From Mesorhizobium_G sp050247155 (GTDB lineage Bacteria; Pseudomonadota; Alphaproteobacteria; Rhizobiales; Rhizobiaceae): DNA of 64,000 nt. The stretch is from the NCBI GenBank assembly GCA_050247155.1, contig JBFWUS010000019.1:1-64000 (forward strand), read 5' to 3'. The notes under the pieces are model-generated. The model ran no database searches. It was not told where the DNA came from and worked only from the letters and a program-made list of their open reading frames with translations. Made by a program: the position numbers and the translations under genes. Below, piece after piece: positions 7,783 to 15,739 of this stretch (position 1 is the stretch's first letter; the number at the start of each line of letters is the position of its first letter).

Positions 7783-9159
7783 ATGCATCAGAATCTCAAA
7801 GATCGTACGGGAACTGGGATTCCGGAAAGCGCATTGAGCGGCAGCTTGCGCGACTTCAAGGCGCCAAGCGGTACGGATTTGCTGGAGCGGATTTCAGGGT
7901 TTTTCGCATGGCAGGATCTTCGGCGATCGCATGACCTTTGGCCTTATGCCAAGTCGACGGCAACGGCGCCGAAGACGCACTGCGCGGCAAAGACCGATCG
8001 TGGTGACGACATCCAGGGCGTGAACTTTGCATCTCAGGATTATCTCAGTCTCGCTTCCCACCCTGAAATAAAGGACGCGGCCATCAGGGCCGTGCATGAT
8101 TACGGTGTCCATAGCGCCGGCTCGGCGGCATTGCTCGGCAACACCCGGCATTCGCTCGATCTGGAGCGCACCATCTCCGATTTTGTCGGAGGACATCAGA
8201 TTGTGCTCTATCCAACGGGGTGGTCAGCCGGTTTCGCAGCGGTTCAGGGCGTCGTTCGGCCTGGCGATCACGTCGTAATGGATGTCCTGGCGCATTCCTG
8301 CCTCCAGGAGGGCGCGCGGGCCGCGACACAGAACGTACATTTCCACGGCCATCTCAATATCGAAGGCCTCGAGCGCCGGCTGCAGCGCATCCGCGCGGTG
8401 GACAAGGACAATGGCATTCTGGTGGTGACCGAAAGCCTGTTCTCGATGCATTCGGACACACCGGACATCGCCGCGATGCGCGCGGTCTGCGACCAGTACG
8501 ACGCATCCCTGCTCGTTGACTGCGCGCATGATTTCGGCTGCATCGGCGAAGATGGGCTCGGTCACCTCAGCCTGCAGCAGATGATCGACAAGGTCGACAT
8601 AATCATCGGCAGCTTTTCCAAGACCTTTGCTTCGAATGGGGGGTTCATCGCGGTCAAATCGCGCTCCGTCGCTGAATATCTGAAGTACTACAGCGCCACC
8701 CAGACCTTTTCGAACGCGCTGTCGCCGGTGCAAGCGGCCGTTGTGCTCAAAGCCTTCGAGATCGTTCGTTCGGAAGAGGGCAAACGCCGCCGGCGCAGTC
8801 TCATGGACAACATCCTTTATATGCGTCGCGAGATGGCCAAGGTCGGTCTCGAGGCGTTGGGAGACCCGTCTGCCATCGTTCCCGTACGCGTCGGGGCGGA
8901 GGGGCTGGCTCGCCTTGCCTCGCGTGAACTTGCCTCGCTGGGCGCGATCGCAAACCTGGTCGAATATCCAGCGGTGCCGCAGGGCGGAGCACGTTTCCGC
9001 GTGCAGGTCATGGCCGATCATACGCAGGACGATGTCGACACATTGATCCGGCTGATGCAGCAGGCGATGCGCAACGCGGACCTTGAATTCCGCTCCTATC
9101 GCGAGGGCGCTCCTGTATGGCCGAACGTTCGGATGGTCGTTGATCGGAACGCAGCATGA
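7783..9159 (+). CDS. PLP-dependent alpha-oxoamine synthase (CqsA/LqsA/BioF-like)
   Basis: Aminotransferase-fold enzyme of the alpha-oxoamine synthase family, which condenses an amino acid with an acyl-CoA. Motifs are NFASQDYLSLASHP, YGVHSAGSAALLGNT, YPTGWSAGFAAV, LLVDCAHDFGCIG (the PLP-ring Asp), and the PLP lysine in GSFSKTFASNGGF (about Lys280). At 458 residues it is longer than BioF or Kbl (about 390-400), mainly at the N terminus. No biotin, heme or threonine genes adjoin it. Instead it is coupled to a receiver protein starting 10 nt later. That recalls the quorum-signal synthases CqsA/LqsA, but serine palmitoyltransferase-like or other acyl transfer is equally possible. ATG 7783 is chosen for the GGGG about 8 nt upstream; in-frame GTG 7729 and ATG 7747 exist. 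Confidence 0.8.
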   Translation: MHQNLKDRTGTGIPESALSGSLRDFKAPSGTDLLERISGFFAWQDLRRSHDLWPYAKSTATAPKTHCAAKTDRGDDIQGVNFASQDYLSLASHPEIKDAAIRAVHDYGVHSAGSAALLGNTRHSLDLERTISDFVGGHQIVLYPTGWSAGFAAVQGVVRPGDHVVMDVLAHSCLQEGARAATQNVHFHGHLNIEGLERRLQRIRAVDKDNGILVVTESLFSMHSDTPDIAAMRAVCDQYDASLLVDCAHDFGCIGEDGLGHLSLQQMIDKVDIIIGSFSKTFASNGGFIAVKSRSVAEYLKYYSATQTFSNALSPVQAAVVLKAFEIVRSEEGKRRRRSLMDNILYMRREMAKVGLEALGDPSAIVPVRVGAEGLARLASRELASLGAIANLVEYPAVPQGGARFRVQVMADHTQDDVDTLIRLMQQAMRNADLEFRSYREGAPVWPNVRMVVDRNAA

Positions 9160-9169
9160 GGAGGCCATG

Positions 9170-9574
9170 ATGCAGGAGTTCAGTCGCTCTCTTCGGCTCC
9201 TGGCTGTTGATGACGATGCGGCCTCGGCGGAACTGATCGTACGGGTTGCCGAGCGCTGCGGTTATGAGGCTTTCGCGACATCGGATTCACGCGGCGTCAT
9301 CAACCTCGCCAGAGCCTTGGCTCCCGATATCCTCGCGGTCGACATCAACATGCCGAACATCGATGCCGTCGCTCTATTCGGCCTGTTGGCGGAGGCCAGA
9401 TTCGCCGGGCAGATATTCATCGTCAGCGGCGAGGATGAGAGCGTCCTCGCCGCCACGCGACGCAAGGCCGAGTCGATTGGCCTGACGGTCGCCTGCACGC
9501 AGCAGAAACCGCTCGACTTTCACAAGCTGCGGGCGATGCTGTCGTCGAACCGGGATATGGCGAAGGTTGCTTAA
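9170..9574 (+). CDS. Stand-alone response-regulator receiver protein
   Basis: Single receiver domain with no output domain (134 aa). It shows the acidic pair VDDD near the N terminus, the phospho-acceptor Asp in AVDINMP (about D58), the SGED switch region and the conserved Lys-Pro in QQKPLD. TGAGGAGG (9157-9164) overlaps the stop codon of the upstream synthase gene and serves as ribosome-binding site. ATG occurs twice (9167 and 9170); 9170 has the better spacing. It is almost certainly co-translated with the alpha-oxoamine synthase. The partner kinase is not adjacent; the nearest hybrid kinase begins at 14880. Confidence 0.85.
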   Translation: MQEFSRSLRLLAVDDDAASAELIVRVAERCGYEAFATSDSRGVINLARALAPDILAVDINMPNIDAVALFGLLAEARFAGQIFIVSGEDESVLAATRRKAESIGLTVACTQQKPLDFHKLRAMLSSNRDMAKVA

Positions 9575-9579
9575 ATAAT

Positions 9580-9600
9580 GCCGGCCATTCGCTGGCCGGC
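9580..9600. terminator. Hairpin between convergent genes
   Basis: GCCGGCCA (9580-9587) and TGGCCGGC (9593-9600) form a perfect 8-bp stem with a 5-nt loop between two converging genes. The plus side lacks a T-run. The minus side is followed by ATTATTTAA. It may act as a weak bidirectional terminator. Confidence 0.5.
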
Positions 9601-9623
9601 GCCATGCTGCGGCTGTCAGACGG

Positions 9624-10316
9624 CTACTCATAGCGATCGTGGCGGCGCACCCACTCCATTCCCCCAGCTTCGTTGCGGCCTTTCGGCGCGAGATCGAGCA
9701 TTGCGTAGGCGCCCATCATTACCTCCACGCCGCGGCCGAATGTGGAATAGGTGTGAAAGACGTTGCCCGCTTCATCCTTGAAGAAGGCGCTGACGCCCGG
9801 CCATTCCTCTCCGGTTTCCTGCCATTCGCCGAAATTGTAGTCGATATGTCCGCTGGTGACTTCCTCGGGCGTGAAACTGACCCGGAAATCGTAGTTGAAC
9901 GGGCTGCCGTTCGAAGACACCCACCGGAATTTCCAGCCCATGCGCCGACGATAGCGCTCGATGTCTGCCAACGGTGCGCGTGAGACGGCGACCATGGTGA
10001 CGTCATGATGGGCCAGATGCAAATTCATGCCGTCGGTATGATCGGCCATGTAGGAGCAGCTTGGGCAACCTTCCTTCCATCCCGGTGCGAACATGAAGTG
10101 CTGCACCAGGAGTTGCGACCGACCATCGAAGAGGTCGGCCAGCGTGCGCGGTCCATCGAGCGTGTCGAACACGTATTCCTTGTCAATCCGTACCCATGGC
10201 AGCGCCAGCCGTTTCTGGGTGACCTGGTCGCGAAGATGAGTGGCTTCCTTTTCAGCCTTAAGCAGGGTCCGGCGGGCGGTCAGCCACACATCGTGTGAAA
10301 CAACAGCGTGTTGCAT
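9624..10316 (-). CDS. DUF899 family thioredoxin-like protein
   Basis: A 230-residue member of DUF899, a thioredoxin-fold family of unknown function common in soil proteobacteria. Recognisable family segments are WLTARRTLLKAEKEATHLRD, LPWVRIDKEYVFD, HFMFAPGWKEGCPSCSYMAD (with a CPSC redox-type pair), VAVSRAPLADIERYRRRMGW and FHTYSTFGRGVEVMMGAY. It is cytoplasmic by sequence. The gene starts 2 nt after the stop of the small membrane-protein gene at 10319, so the two are co-translated. The CxxC suggests redox chemistry, but no substrate can be named. Confidence 0.88.
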   Translation of the reverse strand: MQHAVVSHDVWLTARRTLLKAEKEATHLRDQVTQKRLALPWVRIDKEYVFDTLDGPRTLADLFDGRSQLLVQHFMFAPGWKEGCPSCSYMADHTDGMNLHLAHHDVTMVAVSRAPLADIERYRRRMGWKFRWVSSNGSPFNYDFRVSFTPEEVTSGHIDYNFGEWQETGEEWPGVSAFFKDEAGNVFHTYSTFGRGVEVMMGAYAMLDLAPKGRNEAGGMEWVRRHDRYE

Positions 10317-10318
10317 TG

Positions 10319-10606
10319 TCAGTCTCCTTCAGTTTGGGTGATGGCGCGATGCGGTGCGCGCCGACGGGAAAGGAATTGCAGCCATGGCGACAGGTGAAAA
10401 AGGCTCATCAACAGGTACATCAAGGCCATCTCGTTGATCGGCATTGGCGGAGAGACGACGGCGCACGTGGCCATGCCCGCCGAGCTGACGGCGGAAACTC
10501 CAGCCATGACGGCAAAGGTAGGGCTAGCCGCGAATTTGAGCCGGCCAACCACCTCCGGCGGTATGGGCAACGCATCGCCGCTTTCTCTGGTTGCAAGCTT
10601 CGTCAT
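10319..10606 (-). CDS. Small putative membrane protein, unknown function
   Basis: A 95-residue protein. GGAGG lies 8 nt before its ATG, and its stop is 2 nt upstream of the DUF899 start. It has two moderately hydrophobic stretches (about residues 27-50 and 58-78, the latter MALMYLLMSLFHLSPWLQF) and a basic C terminus with SRRRAPHR. I do not recognise a family. The good ribosome-binding site and tight coupling support a real gene. It probably acts with the DUF899 protein, possibly at the inner membrane. Confidence 0.65.
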   Translation of the reverse strand: MTKLATRESGDALPIPPEVVGRLKFAASPTFAVMAGVSAVSSAGMATCAVVSPPMPINEMALMYLLMSLFHLSPWLQFLSRRRAPHRAITQTEGD

Positions 10607-10704
10607 GTCTGATCCTCCGTCGATACCGTTTTCAAGGATCGCGATGGCCGGACGCTACCTTGGCCGGAGGATCGAATGGGAGTTACAAATGTGACGGGAT
10701 TCTT
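10607..10704. promoter_or_regulatory. Divergent promoter region with 9-bp inverted repeat
   Basis: GATCCTCCG (10611-10619) and CGGAGGATC (10665-10673) are exact inverted copies flanking 45 nt. The left copy doubles as the ribosome-binding site of the small membrane-protein gene. The right copy lies about 32 nt before the divergent ATG and is not needed for translation, so a regulatory role is possible. Confidence 0.35.
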
Positions 10705-11925
10705 ATGGACGTCGTGATCGCCACTGCCGCGCGCGCCCTCGCGACCGGCGACCCGCTGGCGGCGTTGAAACGCGTAGCCTTGCGCGACGATGCCTCGGCG
10801 CTCGCGGTGCGTGGCATAGCGATGGCGCAACTCGGTGACCTCAAGCGTGCACGGCAGCTTCTGCGCAGCGCGGCACGATCCTTCGGTCTGAAAGACGCAG
10901 CGGCCCGTGCACGCTGCGTGGTCGCCGAAGCTGAAATCGCACTTGTTTCGCGCGACCTGGGCCTGCCGTCACAAGCGCTCATGAGAGCACGGGCGACGCT
11001 TGCGACATCCGGAGACCGAACGAACGCGGCCTATGCCGGCTATCTCGAAGCGCGACGCCTTCTTCTGATCGGCCGCCTCGACGACGCCGAAGCGGTGTTG
11101 GATGAGGTCGATGTTGGCGCTTTGCCGCGCGTTTCACGCGTTGGGCGTGAATTGGTGCTGGCGGGCATCGCTATGCGGCGCATCAAGGCCGGGCCGGCGC
11201 GCGGTGCCCTGGAACGGGCAAAGGAGATGGCGGCGACGGTGCGCATTCCAGCGCTTTCTGCCGAGGTTGACCACGCAAGGCGAGCGTTCGACGCGCCCGC
11301 CGCGCGCTTTGTCTCTCGGACTGCCAACCGATTGCTCGGCCTTGCTGACGTTGAAAGTTTGCTCGCGTCGAACACACTTATCGTGGATGCCTGCCGCAAT
11401 GCCTTGCGTGCGGGACCGATCGTCGTTTCTCTTGCAACGCGTCCGGTACTGATGGCCCTTGTGCGTGCGCTCGCAGAGGCTTGGCCGGACGATGTGTCGC
11501 GGGAAAGTCTTCTCAAACGTGCTTTCCGGGCGCGCCATGCCGACGAGTCTCATCGCGCACGACTGCGTGTCGAAATCGCCCGCCTGCGTGAGGCGATCGA
11601 GCCGCTGGCCGCGTTGAATGCGACCGAGCGAGGTTTCGTTCTGCAACCTCAAACCGCGAGTGACGTTGCCGTGTTGGCGCCGCCAGTCGAAAGCAATCAT
11701 GCCGGCGTACTCGCCCTGCTGGGCGACGGCCAAGCTTGGTCAAGTTCCGCCTTGGCGTTGGCGCTGAGCGTGAGCCCGCGCACGGTCCAACGGGCGCTCG
11801 AAGAGCTGGCTCTCGAGCGCAAGGCCGAGCCATTTGGGCGGGGGAGGGCCTGTCGCTGGATCGCGTCCAGCGTGCCGGGATTCCCGACAAGTTTGTTACT
11901 CCCATCTGCGGAAATGCCGGCTTAG
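10705..11925 (+). CDS. Putative regulator with helical repeats and C-terminal winged HTH
   Basis: A 406-residue protein. The N-terminal half is Ala/Arg/Leu-rich and helical, with TPR-like pairs (such as RGIAMAQLGDLKRARQLLRSA and LLLIGRLDDAEAVLDEVD). A middle segment (about 265-320, RESLLKRAFRARHADESHRARLRVEI) resembles the OmpR/transcriptional-activator winged helix found in SARP/CadC-like regulators. A second C-terminal HTH (about 345-395) contains SSALALALSVSPRTVQRALEEL. It probably regulates the divergent DUF899 operon and/or the propeller gene 9 nt downstream. The start is ATG 10705 because upstream in-frame sequence lies in the promoter region. The exact family is not identified. Confidence 0.68.
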   Translation: MDVVIATAARALATGDPLAALKRVALRDDASALAVRGIAMAQLGDLKRARQLLRSAARSFGLKDAAARARCVVAEAEIALVSRDLGLPSQALMRARATLATSGDRTNAAYAGYLEARRLLLIGRLDDAEAVLDEVDVGALPRVSRVGRELVLAGIAMRRIKAGPARGALERAKEMAATVRIPALSAEVDHARRAFDAPAARFVSRTANRLLGLADVESLLASNTLIVDACRNALRAGPIVVSLATRPVLMALVRALAEAWPDDVSRESLLKRAFRARHADESHRARLRVEIARLREAIEPLAALNATERGFVLQPQTASDVAVLAPPVESNHAGVLALLGDGQAWSSSALALALSVSPRTVQRALEELALERKAEPFGRGRACRWIASSVPGFPTSLLLPSAEMPA

Positions 11926-11934
11926 GGTGATAGC

Positions 11935-12579
11935 ATGAAACATGTGACGGCCGAGATCATCCGCGAATACGGGCCTTTTCCCGATGTCGTTGACGTGCAC
12001 GGGGTTACATTCGACGGCAGACACGTCTGGTTCGCAAGCGGCGAAAAGCTGCACGCTCTTGATCCCGACAGTGGCGACGTCACGAGATCGCTTGACATCG
12101 CCGCCGATGCGGGCACTGCGTTCGACGGCAAATATTTGTATCAGGTGGCGGGCGGGACAATCCGCAAGATCGACCCTACGAGCGGTGAGGTGATGGCGGT
12201 CATCCCGGCGCCCGGAGGGGGCGGTGACTCAGGGTTGGCCTGGGCAGAGGGTTTGCTGTGGGTCGGCCAGCATCGCGGCCGCAAGATCTATCAGGTCGAT
12301 CCCGAGACGGGGGAAGTGCTGCGCGCGATAGAGACCGACAGATTTGTTACTGGCGTCACTTGGGTCGACGGAGAGCTTTGGCACGGCACATGGGACGAAA
12401 ATGGAAGCGATCTGCGCCACATTGACCCCGAAACCGGTGCGGTGCTCGAGCGCGTGGATATGCCGCCCGGAACCGGCGTTTCAGGGCTCGAATCCGATAG
12501 CCGCGATCGCTTTTTCTGCGGTGGCGGAAACAGCGGAAAAGTGCGGGCCATTCGTCGGCCCAGGCGCTATCCGAAGTGA
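11935..12579 (+). CDS. Beta-propeller protein, glutamine-cyclotransferase/SMP-30-like
   Basis: A 214-residue protein built from repeated YVTN/PQQ-like blades: FDGRHVWFASGEKLHALDPDSG, FDGKYLYQVAGGTIRKIDPTSG, WAEGLLWVGQHRGRKIYQVDPETG, and WVDGELWHGTWDENG. Each is a W/Y-rich strand ending in DPxTG. There is no signal peptide, so it should be cytosolic. The fold matches the glutaminyl cyclotransferase-like/Vgb propellers, but with fewer than seven blades. No catalytic residues can be assigned. It lies 9 nt after the HTH regulator and shares its operon. Confidence 0.75.
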   Translation: MKHVTAEIIREYGPFPDVVDVHGVTFDGRHVWFASGEKLHALDPDSGDVTRSLDIAADAGTAFDGKYLYQVAGGTIRKIDPTSGEVMAVIPAPGGGGDSGLAWAEGLLWVGQHRGRKIYQVDPETGEVLRAIETDRFVTGVTWVDGELWHGTWDENGSDLRHIDPETGAVLERVDMPPGTGVSGLESDSRDRFFCGGGNSGKVRAIRRPRRYPK

Positions 12580-12618
12580 AGGTGGACTATCAGCGTCACG
12601 CGCCGTTTTCTGATCAGC

Positions 12619-12990
12619 CTATGCTGCCGCAGCCAGGCTGTTCTCGATCTTGCCCAATAGCCGCACCAGGTCCACCGGTTTGGTGTCGAAATCGCAGCAG
12701 CCCGCAGCCAAGCTCTTTTCTCGATCGGATTCGAAAGCGCTGGCGGTCAGCGCGATGATCGGAATGGCCGATGTTTCGGGGTCGGTCTTGATGCGGCGTG
12801 TCGTTTCCCAACCGTCCATCTCGCCAAGCCCGATATCCATGAGGATGACGTCGGGCCGCAACGACTTTGCCGCTGAAATGCCCGTCGGGCCGTCCTCGGC
12901 GAAGCGGATGCTGTAGCCGCGACGTTCCAGCCTGCGCCCCAGCACGTCTCTGTTGATAGGGTTGTCTTCCACGATCAGAACCATTGTCAT
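12619..12990 (-). CDS. CheY-like response regulator
   Basis: A 123-residue single receiver domain of the DivK/CheY type. Acidic residues are in VEDN, the phospho-acceptor is in ILMDIGLGEMDGW (D52), the Thr/Ala switch is ALTASAF, and the conserved Lys is in DTKPVDLVRL. It lies 18 nt downstream of the hybrid histidine kinase on the same strand and is probably its partner, giving a phosphorelay with two receivers and no visible output domain. Confidence 0.9.
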   Translation of the reverse strand: MTMVLIVEDNPINRDVLGRRLERRGYSIRFAEDGPTGISAAKSLRPDVILMDIGLGEMDGWETTRRIKTDPETSAIPIIALTASAFESDREKSLAAGCCDFDTKPVDLVRLLGKIENSLAAAA

Positions 12991-13008
12991 CGTCAGTCTC
13001 CGGAATGA

Positions 13009-14880
13009 TCAGCCAACGGCGAGTTGCGGCGCCCGTTCGGCCGGTTGGCCGTTTCGGATCGATTGCAACACGGAAAGCAGTTTCCTGCTGTCGAGCGGCT
13101 TGGTTATGAGCGCTGCGGCGCCGTTCTCGCGGGCGATTTCGGGGTCGTCCAGAACGCTCAGCATGACGACGGGAATGCGCGCCGTCGCCGGGTCCGACTT
13201 GAGCGTGGCCAGCACATCCCAGCCGTTCAGTCCCGGCATGAGGATGTCGACGAAGATCGCGGCCGGGCGGATCGTCCGGGCTATCTGCAGAACGGATTCT
13301 GGCGCATCGGTGGAGATTGGGCTGTAGCCTTCCTTGAGCAGCATACGCTCCGTCAGTTCGAGGAATCCTCGATCATCATCCACAAGCAGGATCTTCTCCT
13401 GCCGCGGCTGCACCGGCGTGGCCGACAATCCGGCGAAGCCTGCGCCTCGCGCCCGGTTGTCTGCAGTTGCCAACTGCACCATCTCGTCTTCGGCCTCGTT
13501 GTCCTGTTCGGTATGGGCAGGCAATTCGATGACGAAATTGGAGCCCTTGCCGGGTTCGCTTTCCAAGCTGATCGTGCCGCCCATCAGCCGGCACAAATTC
13601 TGGCTGAGCGAAAGCCCCAGACCGGTGCCGCCGTATTTGGCGGCGATGGACGGATTGGCCTGCGAGAAATTTGAAAACAGGCTCGCCTGCTGCTCGCGGC
13701 TGATGCCGACGCCAGTGTCGGCGACTGACATCACCACCCAGTCGCCGTCGGCGCGGTGTTCCCGGCGCACCGACAGGGTGATGCGGCCGTTCTGGGTGAA
13801 TTTCGAGGCATTGCTCAGGAGGTTGAAAATCGCTTGTCTCAGCTTGGTGGCATCTGTGCGGATGCTGCCGAGCGCCTCGCCGCGTTCCACGAGGAACGCA
13901 TTGGTGTTTTTGGCGGCGAGCGGTCTCGCGGTCGACTCGACTTCAGTCAGGAATTTGTCGAGGTTCAGGGGCTCGAGATTCAGTTCCATCTTGCCCGCCT
14001 CGATCTTGGAGATGTCCAGGATGTCGTTGACCATGGCGAGCAGATGTTTGCCGGCGGCGCTGATTTTCTGTAGGTCGGCGATCTGGCCTCCGCGGCCCTC
14101 GAGCTCGGCATCTTCAAGCAGGATCTCGCTATAGCCAAGCACGGCATTCAACGGGGTGCGCAATTCGTGGCTCATCTTGGCCAGGAAGTCGGACTTGGCG
14201 CCGTTGGCGCGCTCGGCCTCATCCTTGGCGACGGTCAGCATGGTCATGGTCTGCTGGTGCCGTTCGATTTCACGCAGCAGCTCCGACTGCGAATCGACGA
14301 CCCGCGAATAGTAGGCAGCCATCAGGAACACATAGGTCGCGGCACAGAAGGCGGAGACCACGCCCACCTCGACCATGTTTTCGACCGGGATGTGAACCGG
14401 AAAACTGTTCTTGGTCAGAAACGCCGCATAGAAGGCGGCGAGGCCGACAGCGATCTGGGCAAAGATGACGACCCGGATGCGGGTTCCCGACCCGAGATAG
14501 AAGAACGCCAGCAGCGGCACCACAAGGAACCACATCAGGAACGGCGAACTGGCGCCGCCATAGTTGTAGGACCCCCACAGAATCGCCGAGCTGAGGTTGA
14601 AAACGGAAAGCAGCGCCAGCGTCACATACCGTTTGGGAAATAGTTTCAGGGCGAGTGGAAACAGCCAGAATGCGGCGATCTGGGCTGCCAGAATCGGCAC
14701 GTGCGGCCAGGGTTGCGGATCGGAAAGAGCCAGAAAGATCGGTATCGGCAGACCGATCACCGGTCCCAGAACATGGCTGATCAGGAACATCCTGATCCTG
14801 CTGCGCAGTTGTGCGTCGCCACGGGCTTGCGCAGGGATAAACCAATCGATGAACGTTTCGAACTTCTGGAGAAGTGGCAT
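13009..14880 (-). CDS. Membrane hybrid sensor histidine kinase with receiver domain
   Basis: A 623-residue inner-membrane sensor. About six hydrophobic segments (residues 30-190) replace a large periplasmic sensor, and a short coiled linker (195-230) follows. The HisKA phospho-acceptor is His238 in SHELRTPLNAVLGYSE. The HATPase domain has N box LLSNASKFT, G1 VADTGVGIS and G2 GGTGLGLSLSQNL. The C-terminal receiver (about 500-615) has VDDDRGF, the phosphorylatable Asp in FVDILMPGLNGW, and ITKPLD. It is operonic with the CheY-like protein 18 nt downstream. The signal is unknown. No Hpt domain is seen in the window, so one is probably encoded elsewhere. Confidence 0.92.
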   Translation of the reverse strand: MPLLQKFETFIDWFIPAQARGDAQLRSRIRMFLISHVLGPVIGLPIPIFLALSDPQPWPHVPILAAQIAAFWLFPLALKLFPKRYVTLALLSVFNLSSAILWGSYNYGGASSPFLMWFLVVPLLAFFYLGSGTRIRVVIFAQIAVGLAAFYAAFLTKNSFPVHIPVENMVEVGVVSAFCAATYVFLMAAYYSRVVDSQSELLREIERHQQTMTMLTVAKDEAERANGAKSDFLAKMSHELRTPLNAVLGYSEILLEDAELEGRGGQIADLQKISAAGKHLLAMVNDILDISKIEAGKMELNLEPLNLDKFLTEVESTARPLAAKNTNAFLVERGEALGSIRTDATKLRQAIFNLLSNASKFTQNGRITLSVRREHRADGDWVVMSVADTGVGISREQQASLFSNFSQANPSIAAKYGGTGLGLSLSQNLCRLMGGTISLESEPGKGSNFVIELPAHTEQDNEAEDEMVQLATADNRARGAGFAGLSATPVQPRQEKILLVDDDRGFLELTERMLLKEGYSPISTDAPESVLQIARTIRPAAIFVDILMPGLNGWDVLATLKSDPATARIPVVMLSVLDDPEIARENGAAALITKPLDSRKLLSVLQSIRNGQPAERAPQLAVG

Positions 14881-15039
14881 CGGTGTCCCTGGCGTCGTGA
14901 CGAAATCGACGGATTTTGCACGCCAGGGTTTGAAAAGTCGTAAATCAAGCGCGAGGGCCTGCCTCTTAATCAGTTGTAAACCATAGATGCCTAATGTCCT
15001 TGACAGGATTTTCTGCGAACCAGGTCACGGATTTTGGTC

Positions 15040-15630
15040 ATGCGTCGAATGCTGGTCGGTGCCACTTTGCTCGGGTTCCTCACCATTCCGGCATTCGCTG
15101 CCGACCCCACAGTCATTGCAGCCGACACCGTCGATCCGGCGAGATTTGGTTGGGACGGCGCGTATGCCGGTCTTTCGATTGGTTATGCCTGGCTCAAGGA
15201 CACCGACGACGCCTTCAACCCGCCTCTGGAAGACCAGGGCGACGACTGGAATGTCGGTGGCCATGCCGGCTACCTCATGCAGTTCGGCGGGCTTGTCGTT
15301 GGCGCGGAAGTCGAGGCAACGCGCCTCGACATCAAATACGAAAACTTCAACTTCATCACGGTGGAGAATTCCTACGCGCTCAAGGGGCGGGCAGGCTATG
15401 CGATCGATCGTTTTCTCCTCAGCGGCCATGCTGGCGGCGTCTATGCGACCACCAATTTCATGGGCCTGAAGGATTGGGGTTGGACCGCCGGTGCCGGGCT
15501 CGACTATGCCTTCACCGACAACATTACGGTCGGCGCACAGTACAGCCATTTCGCCTTCGACGATTTTGATGGCACGTTGATCGATGCCAAGGTCGATACG
15601 GTCAACGCACGTTTCGGATACAAATTCTGA
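15040..15630 (+). CDS. Outer-membrane beta-barrel protein (Omp25/31-like)
   Basis: A 196-residue small porin-like protein. A signal peptide (MRRMLVGATLLGFLTIPAFA) precedes alternating aromatic beta strands: WDGAYAGLSIGYAWL, NVGGHAGYLMQFGGLVVGAEVEA, YALKGRAGYAIDRFLLSGHAGGVYA and WGWTAGAGLDYAFTDNITVGAQYSH. The C-terminal strand VNARFGYKF ends in Phe, as barrel-assembly substrates do. It resembles the Omp25/Omp31 family of Rhizobiales surface proteins. ATG 15040 is taken rather than the in-frame TTG at 15034. It appears monocistronic. Confidence 0.88.
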   Translation: MRRMLVGATLLGFLTIPAFAADPTVIAADTVDPARFGWDGAYAGLSIGYAWLKDTDDAFNPPLEDQGDDWNVGGHAGYLMQFGGLVVGAEVEATRLDIKYENFNFITVENSYALKGRAGYAIDRFLLSGHAGGVYATTNFMGLKDWGWTAGAGLDYAFTDNITVGAQYSHFAFDDFDGTLIDAKVDTVNARFGYKF

Positions 15631-15739
15631 TAGGACGGAAGGGCGGAGAGCATTTGCTCGCCGGTCTGGCGGTCGCCCATGGACAAGGCCAGCCATACTC
15701 GGATAGCGTGCAACGCTTGCGGTGCGGACAAGCGGTGTG

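Noticed and set aside
7783..9159. Assignment as 5-aminolevulinate synthase or biotin BioF
   Set aside because: No heme or biotin genes are nearby, the length and N terminus differ, and the linked receiver gene points elsewhere; only the broad family was kept.
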